Positions 1 to 7,876 of a DNA stretch of 64,000 nucleotides are shown piece after piece. Position 1 is the first letter of the stretch. The number at the start of each line of letters is the position of its first letter. The notes beneath the pieces are model-generated. The model had not been told where the DNA came from. It ran no database searches and worked only from the letters and a program-made list of their open reading frames with translations. Position numbers and translations under genes: made by a program. Source of the DNA: Nocardioides abyssi (GTDB lineage Bacteria > Actinomycetota > Actinomycetes > Propionibacteriales > Nocardioidaceae); assembly GCF_030412915.1 (NCBI RefSeq), contig NZ_JAUHJR010000007.1:124001-188000 (forward strand). Direction: 5' to 3'.

Positions 1-1159
1 GGTTGGGAAAGTCCGGGACCGCGATGCCCAGGTGGGCGCGGGCCCCGTCGGCCCAGTGCTGGTGCAGGTCCAGCCCGCCGCGGCCGGTGACCTTCATCGG
101 CGCGAGGAACTCGGTGGCAGCGAAGCCGGTGCCCCAGATGAGCACGTCGGCCTCGTGCAGGCGGCCGTCGGCGGTCCGGACGCCGTTCGCCTCTAGGCCG
201 GTGACCTCCTCGGGGACGACCTCGACGTGGTCGCGGGCGAGCGCGGGGTACCACTGGTTGCTGAAGAGCACGCGCTTGCAGCCCAGCGGGTAGTCGGGGA
301 CGAGCTTGCGGCGCAGTGCCGGGTCCTTGACCCGCGCCCGCAGGTGGCCCTTCCAGGTCGCCCCGATCGCGGCCATCAGCGGCTTGGTGATCGGTGAGTC
401 GCCGGCGAGGGCGCCGTTGAACCGCTCGGTCAGCCAGAACACCGCGCGCCGCTCGGCCCGCAGCGCCGCGGGGAACCGCTCGAAGAGGCGGTGGTGGTGC
501 GCCTGGTACTCCTGGTCGGGCTTGGGCAGCACGTAGGGCGCCGAGCGCTGGAAGACCGTCATCGAGCCGACGCGGTCGACGATGCCGGGCACGAACTGCA
601 CCGCGCTGGCGCCGGTGCCGACGACCGCGACCCGCTTGCCGTCGAGGTCGACGCCGTGGTCCCACTGCGCGGAGTGGAAGGCCGGTCCGTCGAAGTGGCC
701 GGGCACCTTCGGCAGGGCCGGGTTGGACAGCTGGCCGACGGCGGAGACGACCACCTCGGCCTCGTAGGTCTCGCCCGCCGCGGTCTCGACGCGCCACGTC
801 GCGGTCGCCTCGTCGTACGACGCCGCGGTGACCTCCTGCCCGACCCGGACCAGGTCGAGCAGGCCCTCCTCACGGGCGGCCGAGCGGAGGTACTCCAGGA
901 TCTCCGGCTGCGTGCCGTAGCGGCGGCTCCAGCGCGGGTTCTGCGCCCACGACCAGGAGTAGAGCGGCGAGGGGACGTCGCACGCCGCCCCCGGGTAGGT
1001 GTTGTCGCGCCACACGCCACCGACGTCGTCGGCCCGCTCGAGGACGGTGATGTCGGTGATGCCCTGCTGCCGCAGCGCCCGGGCCGTCCCGAGGCCGCCG
1101 AAGCCGGCGCCGATGATCACGACGCGGGGGCTGGTGCGAGGTCCCTGCTGCTGTGCCAT
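1..1159 (-). CDS. Baeyer-Villiger-type flavin monooxygenase (3' part missing)
   Basis: FAD- and NADPH-dependent monooxygenase that would insert oxygen into a ketone or other carbonyl substrate; the substrate is unknown. About 386 codons are visible and the reading frame runs off the left edge, so the C-terminus is missing (family members are usually about 490-550 aa). An FAD Rossmann motif (VIIGAGFGGLG) lies near residues 13-24, followed by GGVWRDNTYPGAACD. The type I Baeyer-Villiger fingerprint FxGxxxHxxxWD is present as FDGPAFHSAQWD near residue 150, and a second nucleotide motif (VAVVGTGASA) lies near residue 175. The ATG at 1159 follows no strong ribosome site. The gene diverges from an AraC-type regulator across 70 bp, so that regulator probably controls it; this is inferred from layout. 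Confidence 0.88.
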   Translation of the reverse strand, partial: MAQQQGPRTSPRVVIIGAGFGGLGTARALRQQGITDITVLERADDVGGVWRDNTYPGAACDVPSPLYSWSWAQNPRWSRRYGTQPEILEYLRSAAREEGLLDLVRVGQEVTAASYDEATATWRVETAAGETYEAEVVVSAVGQLSNPALPKVPGHFDGPAFHSAQWDHGVDLDGKRVAVVGTGASAVQFVPGIVDRVGSMTVFQRSAPYVLPKPDQEYQAHHHRLFERFPAALRAERRAVFWLTERFNGALAGDSPITKPLMAAIGATWKGHLRARVKDPALRRKLVPDYPLGCKRVLFSNQWYPALARDHVEVVPEEVTGLEANGVRTADGRLHEADVLIWGTGFAATEFLAPMKVTGRGGLDLHQHWADGARAHLGIAVPDFPN

Positions 1160-1216
1160 GCGCCCATCCTGGGCGAGCACTCGCCGCGCCGGGGAGGAGT
1201 TCGGCGACCCGTGCTT

Positions 1217-1222
1217 GATAAT
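1217..1222 (+). promoter_or_regulatory. -10 element for the AraC-type regulator (leaderless)
   Basis: The hexamer GATAAT stands exactly 7 nt before the ATG at 1230, so transcription would begin at or next to the start codon. No Shine-Dalgarno sequence is present. No convincing -35 is seen; a TG dinucleotide lies just upstream. Confidence 0.5.
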
Positions 1223-1229
1223 TCCGGAC

Positions 1230-2207
1230 ATGGCGCACGAGGTGAGGGTGGTCGAGCCGGCCGCGCGGGACTGGGAGTTCCCGCGGGCGGCGGCCGGCAC
1301 CGCCCACCTCGTGTCGTACGCCGCGGCGCGCGGCGTGGCCGCGCCGGTCGTCCTTGCCGGCACCGGCCTGCGGGAGGCCGACCTGGTGGTGCCCGGCCGC
1401 GAGGTGACCGCGGCCCAGGAGCTGCTGGTGGTGCGGACGCTGCAGCGGTTGCTGCCGGGCTCGGGGGAGCGGGTGGGGGCGACCTACCGCGCCTCGTCGT
1501 TCGGCGTGCTCGGCTACGCGCTGCTGGCCAGCCGGACGGTCCGCGAGGCGATGGAGGTGACGCTGCGCTTCATCGACCTGTCCTACGCGTTCGCGCTGCC
1601 GCGGGCCGAGCTGTCGGGGGAGCGGGTCCGGCTGGTGGTCGATGGGAGCGGGCTGCCGGGAGACGTCCGGGCGTTCCTGGTCGCCCGCGACACCACCGCG
1701 ATCCACGTCGTCGCCGACTCGCTCGTGCCGGGCGGGCTCGGGGCGGTGCACACGCTCGGCCCGGAGGTCGGCGTGCTGGACCTGGCCGCGGCCGAGCTCG
1801 ACCGCCCGCTGCCACGGGACCCCTCGACCGCAGGCGCGCAGCTGGCCGAGGACATGTGCCGCGACGTGGTGGCGCGGCGTCGCGAGCGCACCGGCATCGC
1901 GCGCGACGTGCAGGTGCTGGTCACCCAGCGGCTCCCCGAGGGCGCGCCGATGGCCGCGGTCGCCGGCGGTCTCGGGCTGACCGAGCGCAGCCTGCGCCGG
2001 CGGCTCGCCGCGGCCGGCGTCGGCTACCGGGCGCTCGTCGAGGAGGTGCGCGAGTCGCTGGCCCGGTCGCTGCTGGAGTCCCGGGCGACGCTGCCGGTCG
2101 CCGACGTCGCCCGCCGGCTCGGGTACGCCGACGCGGCGGCGTTCACCCACGCGTTCACGCGGTGGACGGGCGTGCCGCCGGCGGCGTACTCCCGTGGGGT
2201 CAGGTGA
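1230..2207 (+). CDS. AraC/XylS family transcriptional regulator
   Basis: DNA-binding regulator of 325 aa. The N-terminal two thirds match the layout of the Arabinose_bd-type sensor domain of OruR/ArgR-like AraC proteins, including a stretch around residues 85-100 reading RASSFGVLGYALLASRTVRE. The last ~90 residues are the double helix-turn-helix domain: MAAVAGGLGLTERSLRRRL, then VADVARRLGYADAAAFTHAF and the closing RWTGVPPAAYS. The start at 1230 was chosen because a -10 hexamer lies 7 nt upstream and the neighbouring monooxygenase begins only 70 bp away on the other strand. Its end overlaps the converging SDR gene by 8 bp. It probably senses a substrate of the flanking oxidoreductases; the ligand is unknown. 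Confidence 0.9.
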   Translation: MAHEVRVVEPAARDWEFPRAAAGTAHLVSYAAARGVAAPVVLAGTGLREADLVVPGREVTAAQELLVVRTLQRLLPGSGERVGATYRASSFGVLGYALLASRTVREAMEVTLRFIDLSYAFALPRAELSGERVRLVVDGSGLPGDVRAFLVARDTTAIHVVADSLVPGGLGAVHTLGPEVGVLDLAAAELDRPLPRDPSTAGAQLAEDMCRDVVARRRERTGIARDVQVLVTQRLPEGAPMAAVAGGLGLTERSLRRRLAAAGVGYRALVEEVRESLARSLLESRATLPVADVARRLGYADAAAFTHAFTRWTGVPPAAYSRGVR

Positions 2208-2961
2208 TGGTCATCCCGCCGTCGACGGCGAGGGTCTGCCCGGTGATGTAGCCGGCCGCCGCTGACGCGAGGAAGACGGCGGTCGCGGCGACCTCGGCGG
2301 GGTCGCCCTTGCGGCCGGCGGGGATGCGGTCCTGGCGCGACTCGAGGTAGCCGGGCGGGTACTGCTCGGTCATCTCGGAGTCGAAGAAGCCCGGCGCGAT
2401 GGCGTTGACGCGGATGCCCTTGCGGCCGGTCCACTGCCCGGCGAGGTCGCGGGTCAGCCCGATGAGACCGGCCTTGGTCGCGGCGTACGCCGCCTGGGGG
2501 AGCCCGGCGGTCGTCAGCCCGAGCACCGAGGAGATGTTGACGATGCTCGAGCCCGGCTGCATGACCCGGCCGCACGCCTGCGCCATCCAGTAGCAGCCGT
2601 TGAGGTTGACGTCGACGACCTGGCGGAACTCCTCGGGCGTCTCGCGGGTCGCCGGCACCGCGGTGCCGATGCCCGCGTTGTTGACGAGCACGTCGACGTG
2701 GCCGAGCTCCTCGACGGCGAGCGCGATGACGTTGGTGCAGGAGTCGGGGTCGGCGACGTCGGTCGGCACGCACAGGGCCTTGCGGCCGGTGGCCTCGACG
2801 AGCCGGGCGGTCTCGGTGAGCCGGTCGGCGCGGCGCGCGGCGAGCACGACGTCGGCGCCGGCCTCCGCGAAGGCCCGCGCGAAGGCGACGCCGAGCCCGC
2901 TGGAGGCGCCGGTGACGACGGCGACCTTGCCGTCGAGTCGGAACATGTCGGTGACGGTCAT
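2200..2961 (-). CDS. SDR family oxidoreductase (classical)
   Basis: NAD(P)-dependent short-chain dehydrogenase of 253 aa, the normal length for the classical group. It has the cofactor glycine motif TGASSGLG (residues 18-25), the NNAG motif (VLVNNAGIG, about residue 93), a catalytic serine in NISSVLG, and the YAATK catalytic Tyr-Lys pair. The C-terminus has the usual PGFFDSEM and ITGQTLAVDGG stretches. It resembles 3-ketoacyl-ACP reductase or gluconate 5-dehydrogenase relatives; the substrate cannot be fixed from sequence. It lies 9 bp downstream of the epimerase-like gene in the same direction, probably as an operon. With the nearby monooxygenase it may act on alcohol/ketone intermediates (inference). 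Confidence 0.9.
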   Translation of the reverse strand: MTVTDMFRLDGKVAVVTGASSGLGVAFARAFAEAGADVVLAARRADRLTETARLVEATGRKALCVPTDVADPDSCTNVIALAVEELGHVDVLVNNAGIGTAVPATRETPEEFRQVVDVNLNGCYWMAQACGRVMQPGSSIVNISSVLGLTTAGLPQAAYAATKAGLIGLTRDLAGQWTGRKGIRVNAIAPGFFDSEMTEQYPPGYLESRQDRIPAGRKGDPAEVAATAVFLASAAAGYITGQTLAVDGGMTIT

Positions 2962-2970
2962 GCGCGCAGC

Positions 2971-3996
2971 CTAGGTGCGCAGCCCCAGCGTCTCGCGCAG
3001 GGCGTCGGCCGCGCTGACCTGCGGCGCCCAGCCCAGCTCGGTCCGCGCGCGCCGGGTGTCCATGACCGCGGGGTGGGCGAGCGCCTCGACCCACTGCGCC
3101 GGCTGCGGGAGGCCTGCGATGCCGGCCGCGGCCCGTGCGGCGGCGTGCGCCGGGGCGGCCGGGAGCGGCACCGGCACCGCACCGAGGATGCGGACGACGT
3201 CGGAGGCGGTCAGGGTGTCGTCGGCGGCGATGTTGTAGGCGCCGGGCGGGCCGGCGGCCACCACGCACTGCAGCAGCGCCCGGCCCACGTCGGCCTCGTG
3301 GACCAGCTGCAGCGGGAGGTCGGGGACCAGCACGGGCACCGGCGGCAGCCGCTTGGGGACGCGCTGCAGCAGCGTGCCGAGCCAGCCGGCCCAGGCCGGC
3401 AGCCGGACCTTCCCGCCCACCGCGTTCGGCCCCACGACGATCGACGGGCGGAGCAGGTAGAGGTCGACCTCGCGCCCGGCGGCGGCCTGGGTCTCGGCCT
3501 CGGCACGCAGCAGCTCCTCGAGCTCGGCCTTCTCCTGGGCGTAGAAGAGCCGCTCGGCCGGACGGGTCGGCCAGTCCTCGCCGATCCCGACCGGGTTGTC
3601 GCGGTGGAAGCCGTACGCCGCCACCGAGCTGGCGTAGACGAACCGCCGCGCCCCCGCCTCGGCGGCCGCGCGGAACGCGTTCAGCGTGCCGTCGACGTTG
3701 ATCGCGCGGGTCTGCTCCGCGCCCCCGCCGACGATCGCGAACGCCAGGTGCACCACCACGTCCGCGCCCTCGAAGGCCTCGGCCAGCGCGGCCGGGTCGC
3801 GGACGTCGCCCTGCCGGTAGCTGGTCTTCACCCAGCCGCGCCCCTCCGGGTCGACCGGCCGGCGCGCGACGCCGACCACGCGGCGTACCCGCTCATCGGC
3901 CTCGAGCAACGGCACCAGGCCCGCGCCGAAGGTGCCCGTGGGTCCGGTGACGGCCACGGACAGGTCGGTCTCGGGGCGGCTGCGGGGGTCGCTCAT
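2971..3996 (-). CDS. NAD-dependent epimerase/dehydratase (extended SDR)
   Basis: Extended SDR of 341 aa. The N-terminus carries a variant glycine motif TGPTGTFGAG (about residues 17-26), then GDVRD and VVHLAFAIVG. The catalytic area reads YASSVAAYG with the Tyr-Lys pair in RLFYAQEKAELEELL. This places it with NAD(P)-dependent epimerases, dehydratases or reductases of the atypical/extended group. The ATG at 3996 lies in a 42-bp spacer opposite the leuS leader transcript, so the two promoters diverge. It is followed 9 bp later by the classical SDR. The sugar or ketone substrate is not predictable. Confidence 0.85.
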   Translation of the reverse strand: MSDPRSRPETDLSVAVTGPTGTFGAGLVPLLEADERVRRVVGVARRPVDPEGRGWVKTSYRQGDVRDPAALAEAFEGADVVVHLAFAIVGGGAEQTRAINVDGTLNAFRAAAEAGARRFVYASSVAAYGFHRDNPVGIGEDWPTRPAERLFYAQEKAELEELLRAEAETQAAAGREVDLYLLRPSIVVGPNAVGGKVRLPAWAGWLGTLLQRVPKRLPPVPVLVPDLPLQLVHEADVGRALLQCVVAAGPPGAYNIAADDTLTASDVVRILGAVPVPLPAAPAHAAARAAAGIAGLPQPAQWVEALAHPAVMDTRRARTELGWAPQVSAADALRETLGLRT

Positions 3997-4004
3997 GGCG
4001 TTCC

Positions 4005-4032
4005 GTTACCCGCCCGACGGGCGCGGTAGCAT
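4005..4032 (+). promoter_or_regulatory. promoter of the leuS leader transcript
   Basis: A -10 hexamer TAGCAT at 4027-4032 is preceded at 16 bp by GTTACC (4005-4010), a weak -35. The expected start of transcription, about 7 nt after the -10, is the A of the leader-peptide ATG at 4039, so the leader peptide would be translated from a leaderless end. Confidence 0.55.
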
Positions 4033-4038
4033 GACCCC

Positions 4039-4065
4039 ATGCGCAGGACCCTGCTCCTTACCTAG
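4039..4065 (+). CDS. leucine-rich leader peptide of leuS (8 aa)
   Basis: A tiny frame reads MRRTLLLT followed by TAG. Three consecutive Leu codons (CTG, CTC, CTT) sit just before the stop; CTT is very rare in this GC-rich DNA, which suits a stalling sensor. The ATG is placed at the expected transcription start (7 nt after a TAGCAT hexamer). A hairpin and then a terminator-like hairpin with a T run follow, and leuS begins downstream. The likely job is ribosome-mediated attenuation: stalling at the Leu codons when charged tRNA-Leu is scarce would change downstream folding and spare leuS from termination. The coding call is inferred from arrangement; no homology is claimed. Confidence 0.7.
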   Translation: MRRTLLLT

Positions 4066-4093
4066 CCGCGTCGACGAGCACGACCCGACGCGG
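4066..4093 (+). promoter_or_regulatory. hairpin directly after the leader-peptide stop
   Basis: CCGCGTCG (4066-4073) pairs perfectly with CGACGCGG (4086-4093). It begins on the base after the leader stop codon, so a ribosome finishing or stalling on the leader would cover or free it. It is the natural candidate for the switching helix of the attenuator. Confidence 0.55.
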
Positions 4094-4095
4094 CC

Positions 4096-4121
4096 GCCCC
4101 TCGCGAGCGAGGGGCTTTTCT
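4096..4121 (+). terminator. attenuator terminator in the leuS leader
   Basis: An 8-bp perfect stem, GCCCCTCG (4096-4103) with CGAGGGGC (4108-4115), and a 4-nt loop, followed by TTTTCT. A T run of this kind stands out in DNA this rich in GC. It lies about 85 bp before the leuS start codon, where premature termination would control leuS. Confidence 0.75.
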
Positions 4122-4206
4122 GTGCGCGCAGCCAGCCAGCACCGAGCCTCGGGGCGTGCCCGGGAGCAGACGACCACCTCACGCATGAGACGCCGAAGGG
4201 ACGCAG

Positions 4207-6708
4207 ATGAGCGAGCAGACCGGCCGCACCGACGAGGCCGCGACCTACGACATGACCGCCGCGCAGGAGCGCTGGCGGAAGGTCTGGGAGGAGCTCGACC
4301 CGTTCCGCGTCGGCAGCGCCGGCCCGGACGCGGAGAAGCGCTACGCGCTGACGATGTTCCCCTACCCCTCCGGCGACCTGCACATGGGCCACGCCGAGGT
4401 GATGGCGCTGCACGACGTCATCGCGCGCTACTGGTGGCAGCGCGGGTACGACGTCCTCAACCCGATCGGCTGGGACTCCTTCGGCCTGCCCGCCGAGAAC
4501 GCCGCGATCCGCAACGACGAGCACCCGGCGACCTACACCTACGCCAACATCGAGACCCAGGCGGAGTCGTTCCGCCGCTACGGCATCTCCTTCGACTGGT
4601 CGCGCCGGCTGCACACCTCCGACCCGGAGTACTACCGCTGGACCCAGTGGCTGTTCCTGAAGTTCCGCGAGCGGGGCCTGGCCTACCGCAAGAACAGCCC
4701 GGTCAACTGGTGCCCCAACGACCAGACGGTGCTGGCCAACGAGCAGGTCGTCCAGGGCATGTGCGAGCGCTGCGGCGCCGAGGTGACCAAGCGCGAGCTG
4801 AACCAGTGGTACTTCAAGGTCACCGACTACGCCCAGCGGCTGCTCGACGACATGGACGCGCTGGCCGGCACCTGGCCCGACCGCGTGCTGGCGATGCAGC
4901 GCAACTGGATCGGCCGCTCCGAGGGTGCGCACGTCGACTTCGACATCTCGCTGGCCGACGGGTCGACGCGGACGGTCACGGTCTTCACGACCCGCCCCGA
5001 CACGCTCTACGGCGCGACGTTCATGGTCGTGGCCGCCGACGCCAAGCTGGCCGCCGAGGTCGTCGCGCCGGCGCAGCAGGCCGCGCTGGCGGCGTACGTC
5101 GAGGACGTGCGGAAGGCCACCGACATCGACCGCCTGTCCACCGAGCGGCCGAAGTCCGGCGTCGACCTGGGCGTCACCGCCGTCAACCCGGTCACCGGCG
5201 AGCGGATGCCGGTGTGGGCCTCGGACTACGTGCTGGCCGACTACGGCACCGGCGCGATCATGGCCGTGCCCGCCCACGACCAGCGCGACCTGGACTTCGC
5301 CCGGGCCTTCGGGCTGCCGGTGCGCCGGGTCGTCGACGTGCCGGACGCCGAGGGGAACCCCGAGGAGACCTTCGTCGCGACCACCGGCGACGGCACCTAC
5401 GTCAACAGCGGCCCGCTCGACGGGCTGGCCGACAAGGCCGCCGGCATCAGCCGGATCATCGAGCAGCTGGAGGCCGACGGGCGGGGGACCGGCACGGTCA
5501 ACTTCCGCCTGCGCGACTGGCTGCTGAGCCGCCAGCGGTTCTGGGGCGCGCCGATCCCGGTCGTGCACTGCCCCGACTGCGGCGAGGTGCCGGTGCCCGA
5601 GGACCAGCTGCCGGTGCGGCTGCCCGACGACCTGAGGGGCGCCGACCTGAAGCCGAAGGGCGTCTCGCCGCTGGCCGCGGCCGAGGCGTGGGTCAACACC
5701 GAGTGCCCCGCGTGCGGCGGCCCCGCCAAGCGCGACAGCGACACGATGGACACCTTCGTCGACTCCTCCTGGTACTACCTGCGCTACCTCGACCCGCACT
5801 ACGAGGACGGTCCGTTCGACCCCGCGCAGGCGCGCGAGTGGATGCCGGTCGCCCAGTACGTCGGCGGCGTCGAGCACGCGATCCTGCACCTGCTGTACTC
5901 CCGCTTCTTCACCAAGGTGCTGCACGACATGGGGATGGTCGACTTCGTCGAGCCGTTCTCCGCGCTGCTGAACCAGGGCCAGGTCATCAACCAGGGCAAG
6001 GCCATGTCGAAGTCGCTGGGCAACGGCGTCAACCTCGGCGAGATGATCGACCGCTACGGCGTCGACGCGGTGCGGCTGACGATGGTCTTCGCCGGCCCGC
6101 CGGAGGACGACATCGACTGGGCCGACATGTCGCCCGGCGGCGCCGTGAAGTTCCTCCAGCGCGCCTGGCGGCTGGCCGGCGACGTCACCGCGCCCGTCGG
6201 CACCTCCGCCGAGGGCGGCGACGTCGCGCTGCGCCGGGCCACCCACAAGACGCTGCACGAGGTCGAGCAGCTGATCGAGGGCCACCGGTTCAACGTGGTC
6301 GTCGCGCGGACGATGGAGCTGGTCAACGTGACCCGCAAGGCCATCGACTCCGGGTGCGGCCCGGCCGACCCCGCGGTCCGCGAGGCCGTGGAGGCGGTCG
6401 CGATCCTGCTGTCCCTCGTGGCGCCGTACACCGCCGAGGAGATGTGGGAGCGCCTGGGCCACCAGCCCACCGTCGCCCGCGCCGGCTGGCCGACCGTCGA
6501 CCCCGCGTTGCTGGTCGAGGACACCGTGACCGCGGTCGTCCAGATCCAGGGCAAGGTCAAGGCGCGGCTCGAGGTCGCCCCGGACATCTCCGAGGCCGAC
6601 CTGGAGCAGCTGGCCATGGCCGACCCGGCCGTCGTCCGCGCCATCGACGGACGCCCGGTCCGCAAGGTGGTCGTGCGGGCGCCGAAGCTGGTCAACGTGG
6701 TGGTCTGA
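4207..6708 (+). CDS. leuS: leucine--tRNA ligase
   Basis: Class I aminoacyl-tRNA synthetase that charges tRNA-Leu in the cytoplasm; 833 aa, normal for bacterial LeuRS. The HIGH-type signature [10 protein letters not shown] lies at about residues 52-61 and the KMSKS loop appears as [10 protein letters not shown] near residue 600. The inserted CP1 editing domain covers roughly residues 225-420, with the conserved [16 protein letters not shown]. The zinc-like cysteines [10 protein letters not shown] and [16 protein letters not shown] and the WYYLRY segment are present. The start at 4207 follows GAAGGGA at good distance. A leucine leader peptide and terminator upstream suggest attenuation control. 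A DegV-family gene follows after 4 bp. Confidence 0.98.
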   Translation: MSEQTGRTDEAATYDMTAAQERWRKVWEELDPFRVGSAGPDAEKRYALTMFPYPSGDLHMGHAEVMALHDVIARYWWQRGYDVLNPIGWDSFGLPAENAAIRNDEHPATYTYANIETQAESFRRYGISFDWSRRLHTSDPEYYRWTQWLFLKFRERGLAYRKNSPVNWCPNDQTVLANEQVVQGMCERCGAEVTKRELNQWYFKVTDYAQRLLDDMDALAGTWPDRVLAMQRNWIGRSEGAHVDFDISLADGSTRTVTVFTTRPDTLYGATFMVVAADAKLAAEVVAPAQQAALAAYVEDVRKATDIDRLSTERPKSGVDLGVTAVNPVTGERMPVWASDYVLADYGTGAIMAVPAHDQRDLDFARAFGLPVRRVVDVPDAEGNPEETFVATTGDGTYVNSGPLDGLADKAAGISRIIEQLEADGRGTGTVNFRLRDWLLSRQRFWGAPIPVVHCPDCGEVPVPEDQLPVRLPDDLRGADLKPKGVSPLAAAEAWVNTECPACGGPAKRDSDTMDTFVDSSWYYLRYLDPHYEDGPFDPAQAREWMPVAQYVGGVEHAILHLLYSRFFTKVLHDMGMVDFVEPFSALLNQGQVINQGKAMSKSLGNGVNLGEMIDRYGVDAVRLTMVFAGPPEDDIDWADMSPGGAVKFLQRAWRLAGDVTAPVGTSAEGGDVALRRATHKTLHEVEQLIEGHRFNVVVARTMELVNVTRKAIDSGCGPADPAVREAVEAVAILLSLVAPYTAEEMWERLGHQPTVARAGWPTVDPALLVEDTVTAVVQIQGKVKARLEVAPDISEADLEQLAMADPAVVRAIDGRPVRKVVVRAPKLVNVVV

Positions 6709-6712
6709 GCCC

Positions 6713-7579
6713 ATGCCCACCGGCCGCACCGTCGTCGTCACCGACTCGACCGCGAGCCTCCCCGCGGAGGTCGCGGCCGAGCACGGGATCGTCGTCGTGC
6801 CGCTCCAGGTCGTCATCGGCGCCGAGGTGCACGACGAGGGCGAGGGCGGCGCGACGCCGGAGATGGTCGCCGCCGCGCTGAAGTCGTTCACTCCGGTGAG
6901 CACCTCGCGCCCCTCGCCCGGCGTCATGGCCGAGGTCTACGAGCGGGCCGCGGCCGACGGTGCGACCGAGATCGTCTCGGTGCACATCTCCGGCGACATG
7001 AGCGGCACCTTCGAGTCCGCCCAGCTCGCCGCGCGCTCCGCCCCGGTCCCGGTCGTGGCCGTGGACTCGCGGCAGGTGGGGGTCGCGACGGGGTACGCCG
7101 CCGTCGCGGCCGCCGAGGTCGCGGCTCGCGGCGGGTCCGCCGCCGAGGCTGCCGAGGCCGCCTCGGTGCGGGCCGAGGCCTCGTCGTCGCTGTTCTACGT
7201 CGACACCCTCGAGTACCTCCGCCGCGGCGGCCGCATCGGTGCCGCCGCCGCGCTCCTCGGCGGTGCGCTCGCGGTCAAGCCGCTGCTGACCATCGCCGAC
7301 GGCCGCGTGGAGTCCCTCGAGCGGGTCCGCACCTCCTCCCGGGCGATCTCCCGCCTCGAGGAGCTCGCCGTCGAGGCCGCCGCCGACCGCCCCGTCGACG
7401 TCTGCGTCGCCCACCTCGCCAGCCCCGACCGCGCCGCCGCCCTCACCGCCCGCCTCGCCGAGCGGCTCGCCGACCGGCTCGAGGGCCGCGACGTCTGGTG
7501 CGGCGAGCTCGGTGCCGTCCTCGGCGCCCACGTCGGCCCCGGCATGCTCGCCGTCTGCGTCGCTCCTCGGTCGTCGTAG
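6713..7579 (+). CDS. DegV family fatty-acid-binding protein
   Basis: 288-aa soluble protein of the DegV (EDD) family. Homologues bind a single fatty acid, and some (FakB) present it to the kinase FakA for incorporation into phospholipid. The family start VVVTDSTASLPAEVA, the TSRPSPG loop (about residues 64-70), the HISGDMSGTFESA stretch and the C-terminal HVGPGMLAV are all present. It begins 4 bp after the leuS stop and is probably co-transcribed. No FakA-like kinase is visible in the window, so whether it serves as a FakB is unknown. Confidence 0.93.
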   Translation: MPTGRTVVVTDSTASLPAEVAAEHGIVVVPLQVVIGAEVHDEGEGGATPEMVAAALKSFTPVSTSRPSPGVMAEVYERAAADGATEIVSVHISGDMSGTFESAQLAARSAPVPVVAVDSRQVGVATGYAAVAAAEVAARGGSAAEAAEAASVRAEASSSLFYVDTLEYLRRGGRIGAAAALLGGALAVKPLLTIADGRVESLERVRTSSRAISRLEELAVEAAADRPVDVCVAHLASPDRAAALTARLAERLADRLEGRDVWCGELGAVLGAHVGPGMLAVCVAPRSS

Positions 7580-7633
7580 CCGTCCTGCCTGGGCTGGGGT
7601 GTCTCGGTGCGTCCGGGTCGCCAGGGTGTCGGG

Positions 7634-7653
7634 GTCACCGGTTAACCGGTGAC
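7634..7653. repeat. perfect 20-bp palindrome
   Basis: GTCACCGGTTAACCGGTGAC reads the same on both strands. It stands alone in the 297-bp spacer between the DegV gene and comEA, immediately before a second, larger inverted repeat. It could be an operator for a dimeric regulator or part of a dispersed intergenic element. Confidence 0.9.
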
Positions 7654-7654
7654 T

Positions 7655-7710
7655 CCTGCACATATCGGGAAAGATCTGCCCCGATATGTGCAGGACTACC
7701 CCGATATGTC
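7655..7710. repeat. inverted repeat, 15-bp arms, plus a third half-site
   Basis: CCTGCACATATCGGG (7655-7669) and CCCGATATGTGCAGG (7680-7694) are exact reverse complements separated by 10 nt, which themselves contain AGATCT. A third, shorter copy, CCCCGATATGTC, follows at 7699-7710 as a direct repeat of 7679-7690. The AT-containing core is unlike the surrounding DNA. There is no T run, so an ordinary terminator is unlikely. The rest of the spacer up to comEA (7711-7863) shows no other structure. Confidence 0.88.
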
Positions 7711-7863
7711 GGCCGCGATCGGCCGGTGTGCGGCCCGTGGAGTGGCCGGCGTTCGCGGTCGGGTGTGCGGCCGCCGCGGACCGGTTGCTGTCCACAGGGC
7801 CGGCGCGCGGCGCGGTCGTCCACAGGCGGATCGTGCGACCGGGCGGGGGAGCGGCGGCGTACC

Positions 7864-7869
7864 TAGCGT
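7864..7869 (+). promoter_or_regulatory. -10 element for comEA (leaderless)
   Basis: TAGCGT ends 7 nt before the ATG at 7877 and no ribosome site precedes that ATG, so the comEA transcript probably starts at its own start codon. Confidence 0.5.
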
Positions 7870-7876
7870 CGTCGGC

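Noticed and set aside
4039-4206. T-box riboswitch controlling leuS
   Set aside because: No T-box-like conserved bulge sequence is visible, while a Leu-codon leader peptide is.
4031-4210. A longer frame starting at the ATG at 4031 and reading into leuS
   Set aside because: It would run through the terminator hairpin and overlap leuS in another frame; the 8-codon Leu peptide at 4039 explains the region better.
5990-6030. Damaged KMSKS loop in leuS (AMSKS)
   Set aside because: The catalytic MSKS is intact and the first position varies among LeuRS proteins, so this is not evidence of loss of function.
4006-6927. Long open frame antisense to leuS (and similar ones at 20015-23515, 40176-43580 and 14896-16962 on the minus strand)
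   Set aside because: They are by-products of G/C-biased third codon positions in the real genes; composition is low-complexity and no domain or start signal is seen.
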